The notes under the pieces were generated by a model, which worked only from the letters and a program-made list of their open reading frames with translations, had not been told where the DNA came from and did no database searches. Source: Stenotrophobium rhamnosiphilum (GTDB lineage: Bacteria > Pseudomonadota > Gammaproteobacteria > Nevskiales > Nevskiaceae). Taken from it: a stretch of 64,000 nt of DNA. The number at the start of each line of letters is the position of its first letter. Position 1 is the first letter of the stretch. Of this stretch, positions 43,162 through 52,544 are shown one piece after another. The stretch is taken from contig NZ_QANS01000006.1 of assembly GCF_003052265.1 (NCBI RefSeq), forward strand, positions 128,758 through 192,757, given 5' to 3'. The position numbers were made by a program, and so were the translations under genes.

Positions 43162-43989
43162 CTAAACACTCATGGCATGCACGCCCATGCCAACTGCAAT
43201 CGCGAGCATCAATACTGCAAAACCTTGCTGCAAACGCGGCCCAGCGATGCGTGGGGCCAGCGCGTGTCCACCCGACATGCCAAGCAATGCGCCGAAGACA
43301 AAAGGCAGTGCCACCATCAATGGCAACTCTCGACCCTGCAACAAGGCACCACCGACGGTTCCGAAGCTGGTCAGTGCTATCGCCATCAGCGAAGTGGCAA
43401 CCGCAGAATGCATCGACAGCTCAGTTGCCACACGCAGCGACGGCACAATCACAAAGCCGCCACCAACGCCAAGCAGTCCTGATAAAAATCCTGACACCGC
43501 ACCAATCATCGCAATGACTAATGCGCTAACACGTGTCCAGACAATGCGCCCTGTCGAAGGATGCAGCCGACAAATCGGCCCATGCGCATGTTCACCATCA
43601 CCTTCAACTGCTGCACGCACCACGGCTGAATCTTCTGGTGAACGCCAAGCCTGAATCAACATGCGCAAGGCAACCAGCGCTAATACGACCGCGAAAATTA
43701 GAGACAGTTTCGATTGCGGCAATACCGTTGCCGCGTGCAGACCCAATTGCGCAGCGAGCACACCGGCTACAGCCATCAAGATGGCGGCGCGATATCGAAC
43801 ATAACTTTTACGCCAAGCCAAATAACTGCCCAACGCCGAAGCGGCGGCAACTGCGAGTAGCGCAACTGGCACGGCCTGCGTCATAGGCCACGCAAGCGCT
43901 GCCATTAATAAAGGCACCGCTAAAATCGAGCCGCCCGCGCCGGTGAGGCCCAGCACCAGTCCGACCGCAATGCCCAGTAGCAGACTCAT
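43162..43989 (-). CDS. TauE/SafE family sulfite/organosulfur exporter
   Basis: A 275-residue inner-membrane protein with about eight hydrophobic helices, arranged as two halves. Family marks: LGLTGAGGSILAVPLLM at the N terminus and SGLLGVGGGFVIVPSL in the second half. It follows no regulator gene. With the persulfide dioxygenase immediately downstream, the likely cargo is sulfite or thiosulfate leaving the cell. Confidence 0.85.
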   Translation of the reverse strand: MSLLLGIAVGLVLGLTGAGGSILAVPLLMAALAWPMTQAVPVALLAVAAASALGSYLAWRKSYVRYRAAILMAVAGVLAAQLGLHAATVLPQSKLSLIFAVVLALVALRMLIQAWRSPEDSAVVRAAVEGDGEHAHGPICRLHPSTGRIVWTRVSALVIAMIGAVSGFLSGLLGVGGGFVIVPSLRVATELSMHSAVATSLMAIALTSFGTVGGALLQGRELPLMVALPFVFGALLGMSGGHALAPRIAGPRLQQGFAVLMLAIAVGMGVHAMSV

Positions 43990-44110
43990 CCCTTACTCCG
44001 TCCACATAGCAATAGAGCCATTATCCGACTTTCAAAGTCTCATGCCGCAAGTCATGCTTGCTTCATTGGTCTCAGCATAGAATTCATTTATCTCGACAGG
44101 CAGGTTTCCC

Positions 44111-45646
44111 ATGGACGCAAAAGTCATCGCCGCCGCGCAAGCCGCTTTCCCCGCCAGCAACAGCATCACGCTCGGCGCTGTCGTTCATAAGAACGAGTGC
44201 AATCCCGAACCTACCGTCGGCATTCCATTATCGATGATGAATCGACATGGTTTGATTGCTGGAGCCACCGGCACCGGCAAAACAAAAACGCTGCAACTAA
44301 TTGCCGAGCAACTCTCTAACGCAGGCGTGCCCGTATTTCTGGCTGACGTAAAAGGCGATGTCTCCGGCATTGCAGCTGCGGGCGACGTCAGCGACCGCAC
44401 CACGCAGCGCGCTAAAGAAACGGGCTACAACTGGCGCGGCTCTGCATCACCGGTGGAGTTTCTCTCGCTCTCCGGCAAGCGCGGCGCACAGTTGCGTGCG
44501 ACGGTGTCGTCATTCGGCCCGTTGCTGCTCTCTAAAATTCTCGGCCTCAATGACACGCAGACCAGCGTACTAACGCTGGTGTTTAAATACTGCGACGACA
44601 AAGGTCTGCTGTTGTTGGATTTCTCCGACCTGCGCGCGGTGCTGCAATACCTGTCAGAAGACGGTGCGGCTGAACTCAAAGATTACGGTTCTATCTCGAA
44701 GCAAAGCGTGTCGGTGCTCCTGCGTCAGATGGTGACGCTGGAAATGGCAGGCGCCGCACAGTTCTTCGGCGAACCAGAATTCGATCTCAACGATTTGATT
44801 CAGTACGAACGCGATGGCCGCGGTCTCGTCAGCGTGCTGGAACTCTCAGACGTTCAAGACAAGCCCGTACTGTTCAGCACTTTCATGTTGTGGATGCTGG
44901 CAACGCTCTACAACCATTTGCCAGAAGTCGGCGACATCGAAAAACCCAAACTCGTATTCTTCTTTGACGAAGCGCATCTGCTGTTCAAAGATGCCAGCGA
45001 TGCCTTGCTAGACGAAGTTGAGAAAGTCGTACGCCTGATTCGCTCCAAAGGCGTTGGCATTTTCTTCGTCACCCAGAATCCGCGCGACGTTCCGCAAACT
45101 GTTTTGGGTCAGCTCGGCCATAAAGTACAGCACGCACTCCGCGCATTCACGCCAGATGACGAAGCTGCACTCAAATCAGCTTCGCGCACTTTCCCAAAAA
45201 CCGAGTTCTACGACGTTCAGGAAACTCTCACCACGCTCGGCATCGGCGAAGCACTCGTCACCGTTCTCACCGCCAAGGGCGTTCCAACGCCACCGTTTGC
45301 GACGCGCATTGTGCCGCCAGCAACACGCATGGGACCGCTGACTGAAGCTGAACTCGGCCAACGTTGCAGCACGCCACAAGTAAAGAAATACGCCGTCGCG
45401 ATTGATCGCGAATCCGCACGCGAGAAACTGATGGCACGCGCCACCGGCGAACAAGCAGAAACTAGTGAAGAAGCAGCGCCTGCCAGGAAGACAAAAGCTG
45501 CACCTGCTGCCAAAGAAGAACCGAGTGCTTGGGATAGCTTCATTGGCTCGCCTGTTGTGAAGCAGGCGGCACGCCAAGCGGCGCGCACGGCAACGAGTGC
45601 GATTACGCGTGGATTGATGCAGTCACTGATGAAAAGCTTGAAATAG
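44111..45646 (+). CDS. HerA-like ATPase, DUF853/YjgR family
   Basis: A 511-residue P-loop ATPase of the YjgR/DUF853 family. Walker A is GATGTGKT, Walker B is LVFFFDEAHLLF, with a downstream IRSKGVGIFFVTQNPRDVP sensor stretch. The C terminus (about residues 435-511) has a lysine/Ala-rich linker and a short basic helix (KQAARQAARTATSAITRGLM). Related to HerA/FtsK helicases, but this clade has no assigned function. The HerA-partner nuclease NurA and phage-defence genes are not adjacent, so I do not call it a defence gene. Confidence 0.85.
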   Translation: MDAKVIAAAQAAFPASNSITLGAVVHKNECNPEPTVGIPLSMMNRHGLIAGATGTGKTKTLQLIAEQLSNAGVPVFLADVKGDVSGIAAAGDVSDRTTQRAKETGYNWRGSASPVEFLSLSGKRGAQLRATVSSFGPLLLSKILGLNDTQTSVLTLVFKYCDDKGLLLLDFSDLRAVLQYLSEDGAAELKDYGSISKQSVSVLLRQMVTLEMAGAAQFFGEPEFDLNDLIQYERDGRGLVSVLELSDVQDKPVLFSTFMLWMLATLYNHLPEVGDIEKPKLVFFFDEAHLLFKDASDALLDEVEKVVRLIRSKGVGIFFVTQNPRDVPQTVLGQLGHKVQHALRAFTPDDEAALKSASRTFPKTEFYDVQETLTTLGIGEALVTVLTAKGVPTPPFATRIVPPATRMGPLTEAELGQRCSTPQVKKYAVAIDRESAREKLMARATGEQAETSEEAAPARKTKAAPAAKEEPSAWDSFIGSPVVKQAARQAARTATSAITRGLMQSLMKSLK

Positions 45647-45665
45647 CATCCCCTAGACAGAAGGT

Positions 45666-45974
45666 ATGAACTCCAAAATCAGTAAAAATCCGTCTGTGCA
45701 GCAAGGCCTGCTCATTGCAGGAATAACTTTTTTAGTTTTCCTTTTATTCATTATTCTTAATAGGCCGACTGATCAATACGATGTTCTGAATGGAACTGTC
45801 GAAACAGTTAGGGTGGACGTAACTAGACTTACCGGCACCCGCTTCACTTGTCGTATCGCCATGGAGGGCGGCGTGCTTTTTGAATCTCGTTGTAACGATA
45901 AACCGGGCGCACGAGTTAAGGTTTATCGCTATCGCCGACATTTATCTGGAGCTTACCTCTACGAACTTCAGTAG
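45666..45974 (+). CDS. Hypothetical small membrane protein
   Basis: A 102-residue protein with one N-terminal membrane helix (about residues 14-34, LLIAGITFLVFLLFIILN) and a soluble, mostly beta C-terminal domain with two Cys. AGAAGG ribosome-binding site 3-9 bp upstream. I do not recognise a family. It lies 19 bp after the HerA-like gene and is followed by a terminator. Confidence 0.6.
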   Translation: MNSKISKNPSVQQGLLIAGITFLVFLLFIILNRPTDQYDVLNGTVETVRVDVTRLTGTRFTCRIAMEGGVLFESRCNDKPGARVKVYRYRRHLSGAYLYELQ

Positions 45975-46009
45975 CAGAATTTCTCTGCAAGGAAAGAGAC
46001 ATTCCCATG

Positions 46010-46037
46010 AAAATGGGCCGCTCTCGCGGCCCATTTT
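46010..46037. terminator. Bidirectional terminator between convergent genes
   Basis: An 11-bp stem (AAAATGGGCCG, 6-nt loop, CGGCCCATTTT) with T-run follows the small membrane gene (plus) and lies 20 bp beyond the fadE stop (minus). Confidence 0.9.
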
Positions 46038-46056
46038 TGTTTACATCGACTAAGGC

Positions 46057-48537
46057 TTAAGCAACACGTGCTCGGCGATCTTCCATTTCTGGTCGATCGG
46101 CTTCACCTTGATCCGCGTAATTGCCAGCAAGATATTCCTTAGTGAAGTCATCCGTCATGATGACGTCGAAGCGAACTTCGTCATAAGTCGCCGCTTGCTT
46201 GGCTTCTTCTGCCGTCATCAGTTTCTTCTTAACAGCATCCGCCAGCTTGTCAGCAATGTGCTCGCCGTTGATTTCGCCGTGATTGGCCAGCTTGTAGAAC
46301 TTAAGGTAGGCAGGTTCGGTGACTTGCGCCACATCCCAAGCGTGTTCCATGCGACCGATGGCGTCTTCTTTGCCGCCGTTCTTGAACACGAGCCAGGACA
46401 CGCGATCACGCACGTCGGTTTGCTCCAGCAGAAGATCTGCAATCTTCGCACTCAGCTCATCGCTCACTGGACGGAAGTGATTGCCGATTGGGAACACTAC
46501 CGCACGCATGACGACACGTGCCCATGCGACAGGGAAGTTTTCGATGAACTCTTCAAACGCTTTGCCGGCTTCAAACAACGCGGTGTCCAGCGCCCAAGTG
46601 GCGTGTGCCAGTTCGGCTTCTGACTTATTGCCCTCTTCATAGAACTTAAGAACAGCAGAAGCGATGTAGAGCTGTGAGAGCACATCGCCCAAGCGTGCAG
46701 ATAAACGTTCTTTGAATTTGAGCTTGCCGCCGAGAACACCCATCGTGAGATCGGCAACAAAAGCCAGCGCCGCAGACATTCGCTCAAGATCGCGGAAGTA
46801 CGGCGACATCTTTCCACTCACGGGGCTACGTGCAATGCGTGCGCCGGTCAGGCCCAGCGTCAATGCGCGAACGGCGCGATTGATGGAGAAGCCAAGGTGA
46901 CCGAAGAGCAACTTATCGAATGCAACCAGATCATCTTTGCGCGCAGCTTCCATTTCTGGAAAAACATACTCGTGACAACGAATAGCGCCCTGACCAAAGA
47001 TCATTAAATTACGCGTGAGAATATTTGCGCCTTCAACGGTGATGGCGACTGGCGTGGTCCTGTAAGCCGTTGCCATGAAATTACGCGGGCCTTGTTGAAT
47101 ACCACGCCCTGCCATGACGTCCATGCCGTCATTCACGACTTTACGCATCAACTCAGTCATGTGGTATTTCGCAATCGCGGTCACGACTGATGGCGCGCAG
47201 TGATCGACTGCTGATGCCGTCAGAATTCGCATCGCTTCCAGCGTGTAGGCATAGCCCGCAATGCGGCCAGTGGCTTCTTGCACACCTTCGAACTTGCCGA
47301 TGGACACTTTGAACTGGCGGCGCATGCGTGCGTAAACACCCGTCATGCGATACGCAGTTTGACCTGCGGCAGTCGCGAGTGCTGGCAATGAAATACCACG
47401 GCCTGCAGACAAGCACTCCACCAACATGCGCCAGCCTTTGCCTGCCATCTCAGGGCCACCGATGATCCAATCTACTGGAATGAAAATATCGCGGCCTTGA
47501 ATGGTGCCGTTCATGAATGCGGCGCCGGGATAGTGACGACGGCCGATCTCCATGCCTTTGTGCTTGGCCGGAACCAGCGCACAGGTAATGCCGTAGTCGC
47601 TCTTTTCCTTATCGCCGAGCAAGCCATCTGGATCGGTCAACTTGAAGGCCAGACCCACAACCGTCGCGATTGGTGCGAGCGTGATGTAGCGCTTGGAGAA
47701 AGTGAGCTTGAGGCCGAGCACTTGCTTGCCTTCATGCTCGCCCATGCAAACCACCCCGCTATCCGGCATTGCGGTTGCATCAGAACCGACTTCAGGTCCT
47801 GTCAGACCAAAGCAAGGAATCTCGCTGCCATCCACCAAACCCGGCAACCATTTTTTCTTCTGCGCGTCAGTGCCGTAATGCATCAACAGCTCGCCAGGGC
47901 CGAGTGAGTTCGGCACCATCACCGTCACTGCCATGGTGATGGATTTTGTTGCGAGTTTGGTCACGACTGCAGATTGTGCGTTTGCGGAAAAACCTAAGCC
48001 GCCGTATTCCTTCTTGATCAGCATCGACAAGAATTTTTTCTTGCGAATGTACGTCCACACTTCTGGCGGCAGATCTTTGTGCTCAAACTCGATCTTCCAG
48101 TCATCGCACATCTTGCAAAGTTCTTCGCACTCGTTATCGAGGAAGGACTGCTCTTCTTTCGTCAGTGCGGTGTATTTGAAATCGAGCAACTTGCTCCAGT
48201 TGGGGCGGCCACGAAACATTTCGGCTTCCCACCAGACATCGCCCGCTTCGAGCGCTTCGCGTTCGGTGTCTGACATTTCTGGCAGCACTTTCTTGAACAC
48301 GCCGAATATCGGACCTGTCAGCACAGCGCGGCGCAGTGGTTTGATATTGAGGATCGCTGCAATCACGACATAGATCGCACCGCTAACGGCGAAAGCCGTA
48401 GCACCAATCGAGCCCGTCAATTGCAGTGCAATCAGCAGAGCGCCGAATGCGGCCGTCCAAATAATCAGCGGCGTGCCGATAAAAGCCATCAGCCAAAACG
48501 CTACAACAGCAATAGCAACAACAGTTACGGTAGACAT
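46057..48537 (-). CDS. fadE: Acyl-CoA dehydrogenase FadE
   Basis: An 826-residue FadE of the long gammaproteobacterial type (E. coli FadE is 814), which starts beta-oxidation by making trans-2-enoyl-CoA. An N-terminal membrane pair (about residues 4-60) precedes the FAD-dependent core (LGPGELLMHYGTDAQKKKWLPGL, CFGLTGPEVGSDAT) and the C-terminal DUF1974-like extension. It reduces an electron-transfer flavoprotein. It is 18 bp downstream of a TetR gene and probably repressed by it through the palindromes before that gene. Confidence 0.93.
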   Translation of the reverse strand: MSTVTVVAIAVVAFWLMAFIGTPLIIWTAAFGALLIALQLTGSIGATAFAVSGAIYVVIAAILNIKPLRRAVLTGPIFGVFKKVLPEMSDTEREALEAGDVWWEAEMFRGRPNWSKLLDFKYTALTKEEQSFLDNECEELCKMCDDWKIEFEHKDLPPEVWTYIRKKKFLSMLIKKEYGGLGFSANAQSAVVTKLATKSITMAVTVMVPNSLGPGELLMHYGTDAQKKKWLPGLVDGSEIPCFGLTGPEVGSDATAMPDSGVVCMGEHEGKQVLGLKLTFSKRYITLAPIATVVGLAFKLTDPDGLLGDKEKSDYGITCALVPAKHKGMEIGRRHYPGAAFMNGTIQGRDIFIPVDWIIGGPEMAGKGWRMLVECLSAGRGISLPALATAAGQTAYRMTGVYARMRRQFKVSIGKFEGVQEATGRIAGYAYTLEAMRILTASAVDHCAPSVVTAIAKYHMTELMRKVVNDGMDVMAGRGIQQGPRNFMATAYRTTPVAITVEGANILTRNLMIFGQGAIRCHEYVFPEMEAARKDDLVAFDKLLFGHLGFSINRAVRALTLGLTGARIARSPVSGKMSPYFRDLERMSAALAFVADLTMGVLGGKLKFKERLSARLGDVLSQLYIASAVLKFYEEGNKSEAELAHATWALDTALFEAGKAFEEFIENFPVAWARVVMRAVVFPIGNHFRPVSDELSAKIADLLLEQTDVRDRVSWLVFKNGGKEDAIGRMEHAWDVAQVTEPAYLKFYKLANHGEINGEHIADKLADAVKKKLMTAEEAKQAATYDEVRFDVIMTDDFTKEYLAGNYADQGEADRPEMEDRRARVA

Positions 48538-48555
48538 GAAAACCTCCGGAACGAA

Positions 48556-49203
48556 CTACGGTTTTACTTTGCGACGCATTTGCACGACGCGCGATGGGGG
48601 AACACTGTCATCGACAACTTCTCTCGGAATAAGTGTCGTGATCATTAATCGAAGATATTCATTGAACTCGTCGCCCTGCGGCATGGCATCAGGCGTATCA
48701 CGACGAATCTGCAAGTTGCCCATGAACGTGGCGTAAGCAAATCGCGCCCAGTGACGTGCGCGAGCTTCGCTGAAACCCAGATCGCGATAGCAGTCGCGCA
48801 AGTAAGTCATGCGACTTTCAGACACGCGACGAACGTATTCGCTGATCACCGGATGATCTTCACCCGAAGCGATTGCAAGATAGAGACGGCCTGCGCGATA
48901 ACTCGCATTGGCCTGTTTAAAAACAGTAACGATGCGCTCGTAAGGATCTTGCGTTGGCTCGATGCGCGCGAGGATGTCGACCGTCTCGCTTTTCTCCCAC
49001 AGCGCCAACGCCGCGCGAATTAATTCGCCGCGATTATTGAAGTGCCAATAGAAGCTGCCTTTGGTGACTTTGAGCTTGCGCGCCAGCGGCTCAACAGCAA
49101 CGGCGTCGAGCCCACCGGCGGCGATCGCCTCCAGTGCGGCATTGGCCCAAGCCTCGGCAGTAAGGCTTTGGCGGGCTTCTGTTTGGGTAGCGGTTTGATT
49201 CAT
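48556..49203 (-). CDS. TetR/AcrR family regulator of fadE
   Basis: A 215-residue TetR protein. The helix-turn-helix is at about residues 15-60 (NAALEAIAAGGLDAVAVEPLARKLKVTKGSFYWHFNNRGELIRAALALWE). It is the promoter-proximal gene of a two-gene operon with fadE (18 bp apart). Three matching palindromes upstream (49217-49285) are likely its binding sites. An acyl-CoA ligand is expected by analogy with FadR/PsrA-like TetR regulators; that is inference. Confidence 0.88.
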   Translation of the reverse strand: MNQTATQTEARQSLTAEAWANAALEAIAAGGLDAVAVEPLARKLKVTKGSFYWHFNNRGELIRAALALWEKSETVDILARIEPTQDPYERIVTVFKQANASYRAGRLYLAIASGEDHPVISEYVRRVSESRMTYLRDCYRDLGFSEARARHWARFAYATFMGNLQIRRDTPDAMPQGDEFNEYLRLMITTLIPREVVDDSVPPSRVVQMRRKVKP

Positions 49204-49216
49204 GGGTGTCGCGGCT

Positions 49217-49285
49217 CCATACGCTTGCGTACTGGGCCCGACTCTAACAATACGTTTCCGTATGGATCAATACGGCAGCGTATTG
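49217..49285. promoter_or_regulatory. Array of three TetR-type operators, ATACGnnnnCGTA(T/C)
   Basis: Three copies of ATACG-4nt-CGTAY start at 49219, 49250 and 49270 (spacers CTTG, TTTC, GCAG). Copy 3 is an exact palindrome over CAATACG-GCAG-CGTATTG. They lie between 16 and 82 bp upstream of the TetR start, so repressor bound there would block tetR-fadE. Confidence 0.75.
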
Positions 49286-49555
49286 GACGATCGCGAAGAC
49301 ACTGTTTTTAAAGAATTTATAGTCTGACTAACGGCAGATTTGGCTTGGCGCGACAACGCACATAGGCGCAAATTTTCTGCCTAGTCAAAGCGGTTGAAGT
49401 TCAGGATTAGTTCTTTTATAACTATTAATTTAGATATATTTAATTTTTTATAACATTGCGCGAGTAGTAAAAATGAAGAGTCAGATCAAGCCTCGCAAGC
49501 TCCCGGCTATAGTTGAACCAGCCTTACATCATAAAAATTAACCAAGGGAAAACTC
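49286..49555. other. AT-rich leader and promoter region of the acylase gene
   Basis: About 270 bp with a very AT-rich core (49410-49460). It probably holds the acylase promoter. No ORF with a ribosome-binding site is seen. Confidence 0.45.
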
Positions 49556-52021
49556 ATGCGTCTTTACCGCCACAGCGCCCTGTTGCTGTTCGCTCTGCTC
49601 GCCGCTTGCAGCAGAAGCTCTGACTCACAAAACACTGGCAGCGTCGGTGATGCCAAGTACAAAGCCGAGATCACGCGTACCACGCTCGGTATTCCGCATA
49701 TCAAGGCCGCCAACTTCGGAGGCATGGGTTACGGCTATGGCTACGCGTTTGCGGAAGACAATCTCTGCGTGATGTATGACGACTTCCTCACCATTCGCGG
49801 TGAGCGCTCCAAATACATCGGCCCGGATGGCAGCTACAGCATCCGCGCGGCGAGCACGACCACTGACAATCTCTCCAGCGATTTCTTCTGGAAATTGATG
49901 GCGACAGACGCCGTCGTCGAAAACCTGCGCGTCAAGGCTCTTCCGGAACTGCGTGAGGCAACCAGTGGATTTGCAGCGGGCTTCAATCGCTACATCCGTG
50001 AAATTAACGCAGGCAAACATCCGGGTCGTCATGCGGCCTGCCGCAGCGAACCGTATATGCGCGAGATTACCGACGCGGATATGTATCGCCGCTATTTCCG
50101 CCTTTCTGTAATCGCCAGCTCGACGGTATTCTCAGCTGGCATTGGTTCTGCACAACCACCATCTCTGACGAATCCTGCCGGCCCCGTGCTCAGCACACCA
50201 GATTTGCTAGAAGCCTTTGGTCAAACGCCTGATGCCTTGGCGTTCTTCAAATCAGATCGTCCTTTCGGCAGCAATATGTACGGCATTGGCAAAGACGGTT
50301 CTGCCACCGGCGTGCCGATGATCTTCGGCAATCCGCACTTCCCTTGGAGCGGCACAGAGCGTCTCTACATCGCGCACGCCACGATCCCTGGCCAACTCGA
50401 CATCATGGGCGCCAGTTTGTACGGCGTGCCTGCAGTGCTGATCGGCTTTAACGACAAGCTCGCGTGGAGCCACACGGTTTCGACTGCGTATCGTTTTTCG
50501 CTGTATCAGCTGATCATCAATCCGTTGAATCCGACGCAGTACATGTACGACGGCGCGTTCCGCGACATGACACCGGTGCCGCTCACCGTCGAAGTGAAGC
50601 AGACCGATGGCAGCGTCAAACCGCTTGAGCGCACGCTCTATCGCACGCATTACGGCCCGATGGTTGGGCTCAAACTGAACTTGGCTGGCCAGAGCGTCAA
50701 CGCGCTGCCTTGGACTAATGCAGTCGGCTTTACGATGCGTGATGCGAATGCAGAGAACGATCGCCTGATCAATCAATTCGCCAAGTGGGATCAAGCGAAA
50801 TCGCTGACTGAGTTCAAGCAACTGCAGAAAGATATTCTCGGCGTGCCATGGGTCAACACTGTTGCAGGTGGCCCCGGTGAAAAAGTTTATTACGCCGACA
50901 TCACCGTCGTCCCACATGTGACCAACGCACAGCGCGCGACCTGCGATGCCATCCCGTTGTCGGCCGTGTTCAATCAACTCGTGCCTGGCGTGCCGCTGCT
51001 GGACGGCTCACGCAGCACCTGCGAATGGGGCACGGATGCTGACGCACCTGCACCGGGCATCTTCGGTGCGAGGAATCTGCCGAGCATCGAGCGCGATGAT
51101 TACGTCACCAACTGCAATGACAGCTACTGGCTAGTTAACGCCAAAGCGAAAATCGAAGGCTACAGCACGATCATCGGGCCTGAGCGCACTGCACGTTCGC
51201 TGCGTACGCGTCTGTGCTTGCTGCAAGCAGAACGTCGCATCGCAGGCACCGATGGTCGCGCAGGCAAGAAATTTACTTTCGATCAGCTGAAAGAAATCAC
51301 ACTGTCGAGTCAGCTTCATTCTGTAGAGCTGGCACGCAGCACGGTACTCAACACGCTGTGCCCCATTGGATTTGCACTGGGCAGCGCGGGTCCGGTCAAC
51401 ATCGCTGAAGCATGCGCTGTGCTGACGGCTTGGGATGGCCGCGCCAATCTGGATTCACGCGGCGCACATCTCTGGCGCGAGTTCTGGACGCGCGTGATTT
51501 CTGCTCCTGGTGGCTTACCGGTGAATCCTTTGGCTTCTGCAATCTGGACGCAGCCGTTCTCGGCATCAGATCCGGTCAACACACCAAACGGATTGAATGT
51601 GTTGTTGCCGACAGTCGAACTCGCATTGGCTGATGCGGTAACTGCGGTGAAGGCCGCTGGCTTTGCACTCGATGCACCATTCGGCGAAGTTCAACACTCG
51701 GGCGTCAACGGTGCGGATATTCCAATCTTTGGCGGCACGGGTGCCGAAGGTGCGTTCACAGTTGTTTCTCCAGCCGTGAAGAACATCACCAAGACCGGGT
51801 ATGACATCGTCTACGGCAACAGCTACATCCAAGCTGTGACCTGGGATAAGAAAGGCGTGATCGCGGAAGGTTTCATCACCTACTCGCAATCGACCGATCC
51901 AGCCAATCCGCACTTCAACGATTTCACCAAGGAATACTCAGCCAAGCGCTGGCACAAATTCCCGTTCAAAGCTGCGGATGTGAAGGCAGACAAGATCAGC
52001 CAGATCACTATCAGCGAATAA
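49556..52021 (+). CDS. Penicillin acylase family lipoprotein (Ntn hydrolase)
   Basis: An 821-residue penicillin amidase-type hydrolase with a lipoprotein signal (LLLFALLAAC). The Ntn nucleophile is Ser239 in FGSNMYGIG, where autocleavage would split a small alpha chain (about residues 20-238) from a beta chain. Later conserved stretches: GNPHFPWSGTERLY and FNDKLAWSHTVST. Such enzymes cut amide bonds of penicillins, cyclic lipopeptides, acyl-homoserine lactones or choloyl conjugates; substrate unclear. An AAGGGA site precedes the ATG. It is a candidate for quorum quenching or acyl-amide use. Confidence 0.88.
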   Translation: MRLYRHSALLLFALLAACSRSSDSQNTGSVGDAKYKAEITRTTLGIPHIKAANFGGMGYGYGYAFAEDNLCVMYDDFLTIRGERSKYIGPDGSYSIRAASTTTDNLSSDFFWKLMATDAVVENLRVKALPELREATSGFAAGFNRYIREINAGKHPGRHAACRSEPYMREITDADMYRRYFRLSVIASSTVFSAGIGSAQPPSLTNPAGPVLSTPDLLEAFGQTPDALAFFKSDRPFGSNMYGIGKDGSATGVPMIFGNPHFPWSGTERLYIAHATIPGQLDIMGASLYGVPAVLIGFNDKLAWSHTVSTAYRFSLYQLIINPLNPTQYMYDGAFRDMTPVPLTVEVKQTDGSVKPLERTLYRTHYGPMVGLKLNLAGQSVNALPWTNAVGFTMRDANAENDRLINQFAKWDQAKSLTEFKQLQKDILGVPWVNTVAGGPGEKVYYADITVVPHVTNAQRATCDAIPLSAVFNQLVPGVPLLDGSRSTCEWGTDADAPAPGIFGARNLPSIERDDYVTNCNDSYWLVNAKAKIEGYSTIIGPERTARSLRTRLCLLQAERRIAGTDGRAGKKFTFDQLKEITLSSQLHSVELARSTVLNTLCPIGFALGSAGPVNIAEACAVLTAWDGRANLDSRGAHLWREFWTRVISAPGGLPVNPLASAIWTQPFSASDPVNTPNGLNVLLPTVELALADAVTAVKAAGFALDAPFGEVQHSGVNGADIPIFGGTGAEGAFTVVSPAVKNITKTGYDIVYGNSYIQAVTWDKKGVIAEGFITYSQSTDPANPHFNDFTKEYSAKRWHKFPFKAADVKADKISQITISE

Positions 52022-52045
52022 GATCTCACCGCTGTTCGTCACACG

Positions 52046-52078
52046 ATGCCGCGCCAGAATTGAGTTCTGGCGCGGCAT
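52046..52078 (+). terminator. Strong hairpin after the acylase gene
   Basis: Fourteen-bp exact stem (ATGCCGCGCCAGAA, loop TTGAG, TTCTGGCGCGGCAT) 25 bp after the acylase stop. Only two T follow, and the next bases begin the -35 element of the merR promoter. Confidence 0.8.
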
Positions 52079-52080
52079 TC

Positions 52081-52112
52081 TTGACTCTGGACCTTACTCT
52101 AGGGTTTAGGAT
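52081..52112 (+). promoter_or_regulatory. MerR-type promoter with 20-bp spacer
   Basis: TTGACT (52081-52086) and TAGGAT (52107-52112) are separated by 20 bp, longer than the normal 17. Between them lies a dyad, ACCTtactctAGGGT. This is how MerR-family regulators find and twist their target promoters. It would drive the merR gene at 52137. Confidence 0.7.
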
Positions 52113-52136
52113 ATGCATGGTCTAGAGGAATTCACC

Positions 52137-52544
52137 ATGCCCGGAATCACCATTGGCAAGCTCGCTGAGCAAGCCGCCGTCGCAATCGACACTGTGCGTT
52201 ATTACGAACGCTCAGGTCTGTTGCCCGAGCCTGCACGTCGCGAATCCGGCTATCGCGAATATCCACCAGAGACGGTGAAACGTCTGCGTTTTATCCGACG
52301 CGCAAAAGCACTTGGATTTTCTTTGCCGGAAATTGGCGAGCTGTTGGCGCTGTCAGCGCCACGCGCCGACGTGCGCAAAGTTAAACATGCTGCACAAGAA
52401 AAATTGAAATTGCTCGACGAGAAAATTGCAGAACTCACACGCATGCGTGCCGGCCTGCAACAACTGGTTAAACATTGCCCCGGTCATGGCAGTGCTGATG
52501 ATTGCCCCATCTTGAATGCATTGAATGAGAACGTTGGATCATGA
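52137..52544 (+). CDS. MerR family metal-responsive regulator
   Basis: A 135-residue MerR protein. The N-terminal winged helix is TIGKLAEQAAVAIDTVRYYERSGLL, followed by the dimerisation helix and a C-terminal metal-binding-like end: CPGHGSADDCPIL, with two Cys and a His. That tail is seen in CueR/ZntR-type and other heavy-metal regulators. I use the ATG at 52137, which has a GAGGA site 7 bp upstream; a start at 52113 would overlap the promoter -10. Its 20-bp-spacer promoter is upstream. It overlaps the DUF4396 gene by 4 bp. Confidence 0.85.
   Translation: MPGITIGKLAEQAAVAIDTVRYYERSGLLPEPARRESGYREYPPETVKRLRFIRRAKALGFSLPEIGELLALSAPRADVRKVKHAAQEKLKLLDEKIAELTRMRAGLQQLVKHCPGHGSADDCPILNALNENVGS

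Noticed and set aside
44111-45646. HerA-like ATPase as an anti-phage defence gene
   Set aside because: It is the DUF853/YjgR clade, and neither NurA nor a SIR2-type or other defence partner is beside it.
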